NCBI GenBank assembly: GCA_013368315.1
Contig: JAACJM010000163.1
Coordinates: 124,001-188,000, forward strand
Length of the DNA: 64,000 bases
From: Tetrapyrgos nigripes
Lineage: Eukaryota > Basidiomycota > Agaricomycetes > Agaricales > Campanellaceae
Direction of reading: 5' to 3'
The translations under genes were made by a program, and so were the position numbers. This document shows positions 56,924 to 64,000 of the stretch, piece after piece. Every line of letters begins with the position of its first letter. Position 1 is the first letter of the stretch. The notes beneath the pieces are model-generated. The model searched no databases and was not told where the DNA came from. It saw only the letters and a program-made list of their open reading frames with translations.

Positions 56924-58241
56924 TCAATTATAAAACTGAAGTCCTAATTGTTTCCTGAACTTCTCAAACTTTACTCGATCTAGAGCTTTAGTGAGTAGAT
57001 CTGCAGGGTTATTACTTCCTTCAATGAAGAATAACTTGACTGTCTCGTCAATGATTTTTTCTCGAACAAAATGATATCGAATATCAATGTGTTTGGTTCG
57101 CTTATCCGTGACAGGGTTTGATGCAATAAAGATTGATCCCTGATTGTCACCGTAAATTGGAATAGCATGGAGAGGATATTCAATTTCACTGAGAAGTGTC
57201 TTGAACCAGCATACTTGTCGACTGCAGTCACTAAGTGCCATGTATTCAGCTTCAGTCGAAGATAGGGCAACTGTCTTTTGTTGTCTAGACATCCAGCTAA
57301 ATGGTGCTTGGGCTAATTGTAGAAAGAAGCCAGTTTGAGATTTGCGAGATCCAGGATCTGATCCCCAATCGGAGTCTGTATAGGCTGATAAGCCTTCTCC
57401 CCCTCGACCGTTGTACACAAGAGCATATTTTCTAGTGCCAACAAGGTAACGGCAAATGTCTTTCGCCTTATTGTAGTGTTCTTGTGAGGGGTTTGCAGCA
57501 AATTGCGCAAGTTTTGTGACAGCAAAGGAAATATCAGGACGTGTTCCTAACATTAAGTAGAGTAAGGATCCGATTATCTCCTGATAACTTTGACGAAGAG
57601 TATAGTTGACAGGAGCGTCTTCTGGAAGAGGAAGAGGGTGATAATTGGCGGGTAATGGGGTAGGAGAAACTTTTGCGTTTTGCATTCCATATGTCTCTAG
57701 GATTTTATCCAGATAAGCGCACTGATCTAAAGAGACCTTGCTGCCTTTCCTGGTAATTCTCATCCTAAGGAATTCTTTGGCATCGCCTAGATCCCTACAT
57801 TCCCATCTCTTCATAAAGTTTCCTTTGAGTCGTAAGACTAAGGTTTTATTAGCTCCACAGAATAGGGCGTCATCCACATAAACTATGGCAATAACGATAG
57901 AATTTTCAATAAGATTATTGTTGGCGTCATAGCGTTTGTGAATGAAGATTCCGGCGTCGGAAATGATTCGTTTAAAACCAAGTTCCGCCATGGACTTATC
58001 AAGACTTTTCCACCACGCAAGTCCTGCTTGTTTGAGTCCGTAAAGAGCACGAAGAAGCCGGACGACTTTATGCTCTTGTCCTTTTACTTTAAAGGCTTCT
58101 GGTTGTTCCATATAGATTTCTTCATCGAGTAAGCCATATAAGTAGGCTGATCGGATATGGACACCGGACACGTGCCAGCCCTTAAGTGCAGCTAAAGCGA
58201 AGATTAAGCGCACAGTCTCGAATCGAACAACAGGCGAATAT
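56924..58241 (-). mobile_element. Ty1/copia pol, C-terminal half (reverse transcriptase and RNase H), interrupted
   Basis: A single open frame of about 439 codons, entered from 58241: YSPVVRFETVRLIFALAALK, AYLYGLLDEEIYMEQP, YGLKQAGLAWW, YVDD (IVYVDDALF), GTRPDISFAVTKLAQF, the RNase H part (YTDSDWG, ALSSTEAEYMAL, YGDNQ, THIDIRYHFVR-like KHIDIRYHFVREKI), and ADLLTKAL near the stop at 56924. Gag, protease, integrase and the first part of RT are missing because a gypsy element is inserted at 58241/58242. In the block before AYLYG the first catalytic Asp of RT is His (VHIRSAYL). It is therefore inactive. Confidence 0.9.
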
Positions 58242-58758
58242 TGTCATGAATCGTCTCCCGCCTATTCATTTTCTTTCTATTCTTTTCCTTTTACTACCTA
58301 TCCCCACTCTAACCCCATAAAACATCAACCATTTCTCATCATCGTCTATAGTTACCATCTCTCTAGATCTATGACTCACATCCTTATCTCCTCCGATTCC
58401 TATCTCCATGGACATTCTCACTGTCAATCACTTCATATGATCCAGTACCTTCATCTATCCATATTTGACTCATTATTCTCTCACCCTTGACATTTCCACA
58501 TGATACCGTCTATTATTACTTACTCTTTCCCATCCGTTCATATTTTACTTATATACCTATGATCCTTGTAACCTATTCCTTAGTTCGTTCACTTCGTCTC
58601 CGCTCCGTACTCTTACTACGCAGTGTAGAGCCTAGTCAGCCTACTTTCTCTTTATCTCTCTATCTCTCTACCTCTCTTGATCAATCTATTCTCTTGTAAA
58701 CCGGCTTTCTCGTATTGTGTGACTTGGGTGGTTATCGAGTGTATCGACAACCTTGACA
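58242..58758 (+). repeat. 5' LTR of Ty3/gypsy element
   Basis: 517 bp, TGTCATGAATCG ... AACCTTGACA. Near-identical in reverse to the solo LTR at 55864-56379. It starts exactly where the copia frame stops. The five bases before it are AATAT, the expected left target duplication; the right partner lies outside the window. Confidence 0.93.
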
Positions 58759-59236
58759 CTTGAACGAACTCCCATACACCCACCTCACTATTTGAGTCTT
58801 TTCCCTTATATCCTATTCGCCTCTATTCTCAACTCCTTTCATCCTGTCTACCCCACGTTCCCGAATTCGTATCGAACCTCCTGAAACCCCTCGTGACTAC
58901 GAACGGATTCCATTTCCCCTTCCCCGTTACCTCCTGTACTCCGAATACGCGGTCTCTCACGGAAGACAACTACGAACGGATCCTTGGAGTCTCGACCGAC
59001 ACTTCGTTTGTACAAGACGTTGGGTGTGGAAACTTATCTCAGGTGACGTAGTCCTCTCAACGTTCTCGTACATAACGGTGAAAGAAGACTTCAATACAGG
59101 AGAAACTGTGGTTCAGATTCAAGGACCCTTATTCCTCAGAGAATACGTCGACTACTCTCCATTTGCACCTTCCCCCGAATACGGCCTAGCATCTTCCTAT
59201 ATCCTGGGACCCAATTATCTTTCATAAAATCAGTGT
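58759..59236 (+). other. Gypsy leader between LTR and gag
   Basis: 478 bp. A primer binding site should follow the LTR directly (CTTGAACGAACTCCC), but I cannot name the tRNA. A 67-codon ATG frame (59024-59227) of unknown worth precedes gag. Confidence 0.5.
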
Positions 59237-60747
59237 ATGACTGAGCGACGGTCCGCATCTGCAGATCCGAAACTCCGTTGTGCCAACCGACCACACGTAT
59301 TCCACCCCGCATCGAACCAGGACGCTTGCTATATCCCTGAAAACGGCGACGACCCTTGGGTTCCGTGTAAAGCTCAACCTTGCCTAAACAGATACAACAC
59401 TCAGCGACTTACCGACGTAGAACTCCCGAATTGGCTACACGTTATAACCCAACTCCAAGAACTTGCGATTCAGAAAGCACATCGAAAACCTAAAACCAGA
59501 TCAGGTCAAGGGACTTCTACGCCCACCAACCAACCTTCCGAACCCAACCCAGTACCAGAAACACCTTCCAATAACCCACCAGAACCAAACGACCCCACTT
59601 CCCCACCTCCTTCGCCCATCGTTCCATCCGCTGAAGGACCATCCGTAGCCCCTCGTCGTCCCCCTACACCTCCGTCTCCAGACCCTTCAGACCCGAACGA
59701 TTCAGTCATGGCTGACACACCTCCTATCGGGTCAAACGGAACTTCCGAACGAGGGAGAAAACCGGACCCCTTCAACGGAGAACGTAGCGAGGCGAAACGA
59801 TGGTTGGCCCAGTTTAACAACTATCTACGCATGAATCAAGGAAGGTACCCAACCGAAGAAAGTCAGGTTTCATTATTTCTGTCATTCTTCACGGGAGAAA
59901 AAGGAGGAGATTGGGCAACGCAGAGATTGACGGAACGAGATGCAGACGAGGAAGACGAGGAGTTGAAAGCTACACCAGATCAACGGAGATGGATAACTTT
60001 AAAAGAGATACGTGATCGATTCAAAAGGGACTTCAGACCTTTAGCCTCGGAAGATGTGGCCAGAACAAAGATCAAGTTTGCCAGAATGAGGGGGACGGAT
60101 ATCAGCGGCTATAACAGCATTTTTGATACGTATGGAGAAGAGTCTGAATTCGGAGAAGCGGCACTGTTGGAATTCTACCAGGACGGGCTACCACCCAAAC
60201 TTCGAGAAGCAGTTGGAAGGACGTATCCGAAATGGAAAGACTTCGACCAGTATCAGGAGAGAGCTGTGGAGCTTCACTTAGAGTGGTTGAAGGAACGAGA
60301 GAGACAAGGACGCTGGAAGACTACTTCAACGTCAAAGAATAGTCCAGGTCCGTCTCAAGGAAGAACGGTAGCCAGCGTAAACGCGCTCATGGGATCAGGT
60401 GCTAACTCGTCTTTCAATCTACTGCCGAAACTGACACCTGATGAAAGGACCGACTCCGAAAAGCAGGAGCATGCTTCGCATGTAGACAGACTGGACACAT
60501 GAGCAACGAATGTCCAACATTCCCAAGAACGCCATCTCAGAACACTTCCCGAACCTTCCCTCCTCGTACCATTCGAACAGCCGAAACTGTATCCCCTCCA
60601 CCGGTAACGGTGGCACAGGCATCCTCTTCTCGAAACACGATCAAAGAAATCTCTGATATGGTAAACAGAGTTAAAGGATTAGAAGGAGAGGAAAAGGAAC
60701 AAGCAACTGTCTATTTGAAGGATGTTATGTCTAAATTGGATTTTTAA
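59237..60747 (+). CDS. Gypsy Gag with CCHC zinc knuckle, frameshifted
   Basis: ATG 59237 starts MTERRSASADPKLRCANRPH. A Pro/Ser-rich linker precedes the capsid-like region (RKPDPFNGERSEAKRWLAQF ... GGDWATQRLTE ... FKRDFRP ... LLEFYQDGLPPKLREAVGRT), as in fungal gypsy Gag. The frame ends at 60502. The knuckle CFACRQTGHMSNEC (CX2CX4HX4C) and the rest to 60747 lie in another frame, so about one base is gained or lost near 60470. Gag packages RNA in the particle. A programmed shift is unlikely at this site, because the zinc knuckle normally belongs to Gag. Confidence 0.85.
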
Positions 60748-60818
60748 ATCGCTCCTCTGTTACGTCATCAGCAGGAGTAAAACAGTACACCGGACAGTTA
60801 AAGAACAATCGATATAGT

Positions 60819-63800
60819 GTGTTATACCCCTCTTGTAAGCGAACCTTTCCTTCAGAAATAAGAATGTCAGCAATCACTCGCAACAAACAGATACCATCAA
60901 TCACACTCAAAACTGAACTAATCGGCAAAATTACTGGCAGAAAAATCGACGCAAACGCTCTAATAGACAGCGGAGCAGAAGGCATAATCATTAACAGTCA
61001 ATTCGCACAAAGAAATCAACTTACCCTCCTTCCTATCAAAAACCCGTTCCCAGTTCGAAACGTTGACGGCTCTGAAAACGCCATGGGATGGGTACGGGAA
61101 TACACTGTCCAAAATCTTCGTATCTATTCTCGAGACAACAAGGCGTACCATGAAGAACAGGCCGAATTTTATGTAACGGACATTGGGGATCACGATATAA
61201 TCCTCGGTACCGACTGGTTGGAAGAACATAATCCAGATATAGACTGGTCAGACTCACGGGTAGACATGACTCGATGCCCAGAAACATGTATCACAGCAAA
61301 ACCTCCCGTTCTCCACTTGAAAACTAAAACCTTGAAACCCACAGTCATCGATCCAAGAACCCATCACAAGGAGTACCAAGTCAGGTGGATAGAACCAGTT
61401 GGACGATTCAAACCAATTGCCCAATCGAAAATTGCAGGACGACGACGTCGAATTCCTATTCGATCCTTCCACCGGAATACAGAAGAAACGGCAATCTTTA
61501 CCGAAGATGACTACGGGAGAGATACGATCCCAGAACGGTGGGAACAGGACGTAATGGAAGAATTGTTAGGGAAAGAGGAAAGATTCGATGAAGAAGCTTC
61601 AGGGAAATCGGATCTGAACATCCGTGCGGGTTTTACGAAAGCACAAGAACTCGCAGAGGCGGCTCAGAACGTTCAGGTCGATGTACCTCTTAAAGATAAG
61701 ATTCCTTCGCAGTATCATCAGTTCCTACGAGTCTTTGACAAACAAACCTCAGAAAGATTACCGAAACGTGGCGAATGGGATCACGCCATCGAGTTAAAAT
61801 CGGACTTTGAAACCACGTCCTTGCAAAACATATCCGCTGTCCCCGAAATGAACAAGAGGAACTCGATGAATTCATCAAGGAAAACTTGGAGAAAGGGTAC
61901 ATAAGACCGTCGAAGTCTCCTATGGCAAGTCCCTTCTTCTTTGTAAAAAAGAAAGACGGAAACTACGACCAGTACAGGATTACCGTGCCCTAAATAAAGG
62001 AACCGTCAAGAACGAATACCCTCTACCGCTTATATCGGAACTTGTAGACAAACTAAAGGGGCACGAATATTTTCTAAAATCGACCTTAGATGGGGATACA
62101 ACAACATACGCATCAAGAAGGGAGATGAATGGAAAGCGGCGTTTAAAACCAACCGCGGTCTCTTTGAACCAACGGTGATGTTTTTCGGTCTTATGAACTC
62201 TCCAGCCACATTCCAAGCGATGATGAACACTCTATTCAAGGATCTGATCGACTCTGGAAAAGTCGTAATCTATATGGACGATATTCTCATATTCACGGAA
62301 TCACTAGAAGAACATCGATACATGGTAAAACAAGTACTGGCACGACTCCATGATAACGACTTATACGCTAAACCGGAAAAATGCACCTTCGAAACCGACT
62401 CAGTAGAGTTCCTCGGCCTCATCGTATCACATAACACATTGGCGATAGATCCAGTCAAGGTCGAAGGAGTAACTAAATGGCCAGTCCCACGGAACGTCAA
62501 AGACGTACAGTCATTCCTCGGCTTCAGAAACTTTTATCGACGTTTTATACGAGATTTCTCAAAAATCGCACGACCACTGTTCGATCTCACAAAAAAGGAA
62601 CATCCATGGGAATGGTCTGAAGAAGCTCAAAGGGCCTTCCAGGCACTCAAAGATACGTTCACAACTTCACCAGTTCTTCTCATGCCTGATCATTCTAAAC
62701 CGTACCGAGTAGAAGTTGACGCGTCAGATTACGCCACAGGGGTATCCTGCAACAACAAGGATCGGATGGCAAATGGCACCCAGTAGCCTACCTGTCAAAA
62801 GCGCTGTCCGAAACTGAACGGAATTACGACATCCATGACAAAGAACTGCTAGCAATCATACGAGGACTTGAAGCCTGGCGGCACCACCTTGAAGGAGGAC
62901 CACATACCATCGAAATCTTAACTGATCACGACAACCTCAGATACTTCACCTCGGCTCAAAAACTCAGCCGACGACAAGCAAGGATGGCCTTGTTCTTGAC
63001 CAGATTCGACTTCACGCTCACCCATAAACCGGGAAATCTGAATCGAAGTGACCCACTCTCTCGAAGATCGGATCATAAAGAGGGGGTCGAAAACGACAAC
63101 AAGGACAGGGTCTTACTTGACCCTAGATTCTTCAGAATTCGAGCGACACGACCAGGAACAGTAACCGCAATAGGAGATGCGGAACTGAAAAGGCGAATAA
63201 AGGAATGTCCAGATAAGGATGCTGAAGTCGTGAGTGCGTTACAAACTATCGTTGACAACGGACCCCGCGCTTTGGCAAAGAACTTACAGGAATGGAACTA
63301 TGAAGACGGAATTATCCTGTTCCGAGGAAAGATCTACGTCCCAAACGATCAAAAGCTCAGACGGGACATCGTTAAGATGCATCACGACAGCCTTACTGCA
63401 GGCCACCCGGGAAGATTCAAAACATATGAACTCGTCAGTAGAGAATTCTGGTGGCCCGGTATGTCAGTATTCGTTCGCAACTATGTTGAAGGATGCGCTA
63501 CCTGCCAGTTAACCAAGGCGAACAACCACCCTGCGCATGTACCCTTAATCCCGAACGAAATACCGGGAACGACCCTTTGGTACCATTACGACCGATTTCA
63601 TCACAGACCTGCCAGAATGTGACGGCTTCAATGCAATTCACGTCACAGTCGATCGTTCAACAAAAACAGTTGTCATCTCCCCTTGCAGAAAAGATATTGA
63701 TAGCGACGGAACAATCGACCTATTGTTCGACAACACTTGGCGACGGTATGGCTTATGGGATAAAATGATATCTGACCGCGGACCTCAATTCGCAAGCCAA

Positions 63801-64000
63801 GTGATGAAGGGCATTTACGCTAAGTTAGGTATCACTTCGGCACTTAGTACCGCTTACCATCCGCAGACAGACGGCGAAACAGAGAGGTTCAATCAAGAAC
63901 TGGAACAATACCTCCGAACCTTCTGTAACTATCGCCAAGACGATTGGGTCAAATACCTGCCGTACGCAGAATTCTGTCATAATACCCGGTTCACTCAGCA
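60819..64000 (+). pseudogene. Gypsy pol: protease, RT, RNase H, integrase, with multiple frame breaks
   Basis: ATG (MSAITRNKQI) is near 60865. The aspartic protease motif is ALIDSGAEG. RT begins near 61860 and has the active-site block YMDD (VVIYMDDILIF), the FLGF block and the RNase H lead VEVDASDYATG. Integrase has the HHCC finger (HHDSLTAGH ... CATC) and DD-E blocks (TVDRSTK, SDRGPQF, YHPQTDGETERFNQE). The open frame is broken near 61830-61880, 61958, 62069, 62748 and 63585, mostly by one base and often in short runs of A, G or C. The copy therefore cannot make a full Pol, unless these are assembly errors. Confidence 0.88.

Larger units (their letters stand above)
58242..64000 (+). mobile_element. 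Ty3/gypsy retrotransposon, 5' and middle parts (runs off right edge)
   Basis: Order: LTR (58242-58758), leader (58759-59236), gag (59237 to about 60747), then pol with protease, reverse transcriptase, RNase H and integrase to the window end. Protease-RT-RNaseH-integrase order is that of Ty3/gypsy. Several one- or two-base breaks interrupt the frames. The element is nested inside the copia pol gene. The 3' LTR is not in the window. Confidence 0.93.

Noticed and set aside
60460..60502. Programmed frameshift between gag and pol
   Set aside because: The break separates the capsid-like part from its own zinc knuckle, and further breaks occur throughout pol, so decay or sequence error is simpler.

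Overview
The window looks like nuclear DNA of a basidiomycete, most likely an Agaricomycete. Genes are intron-rich, with introns of about 50-65 nt, GT-AG borders and frequent GTAAGT/GTACGT donors. It carries CYP63-like P450s, an autonomous Helitron with a Rep/helicase, Ty1/copia and Ty3/gypsy elements, and a tRNA-Ile with an intron. There is no bacterial operon logic. Gene models were assembled by eye from splice sites and reading frames, so exon borders are predictions.

Layout. 0-6.4 kb holds three minus-strand housekeeping-type genes: a cytochrome b5/acyl-CoA dehydrogenase fusion that runs off the left edge, a UIM plus Cys-rich zinc-finger protein, and an ARO8-type aminotransferase. A tRNA-Ile(AAU) follows at 7.2 kb. 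7.5-14.4 kb holds three paralogs of a cysteine-rich single-pass membrane protein family that I cannot tie to a named family. They share intron positions and Cys motifs. 18.9-26.4 kb is a duplicated module: two tandem CYP63-like P450s, a fold-back (MITE-like) element between them, an intact T1-type ribonuclease after the second, and a relic of the same ribonuclease after the first. 28.4-35.7 kb holds four minus-strand genes or gene remnants for type I membrane proteins with Ser/Thr-rich ectodomains and cytoplasmic tails that are either coiled-coil or end in PPxY. A frameshifted fifth copy lies at 42.4-43.1 kb. At 40.5-41.6 kb is a secreted intradiol-dioxygenase-like protein that has lost expected iron ligands.

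Mobile DNA makes up most of the right side. It includes a truncated hAT element with a perfect 8-bp target duplication (39.3-40.2 kb) and a 7.9-kb Helitron (43.2-51.1 kb) with a recognisable 3' hairpin plus CTAG end, a Rep/Hel gene and an extra same-strand gene. It also includes a 2.3-kb non-autonomous terminal-inverted-repeat element (51.8-54.1 kb), a gypsy solo LTR with a 5-bp duplication (55.86-56.38 kb), and a copia element (56.5-58.24 kb) broken by a gypsy element of the same family as the solo LTR. That gypsy element continues past the right edge. A short dispersed repeat occurs at 16.5, 26.9 and 54.1 kb.

Most promising for novelty: the three-gene Cys-rich membrane family, the PPxY/coiled-coil membrane-protein cluster, the putative binding protein carried by the Helitron, and a nested-stem candidate RNA at 9.4 kb.
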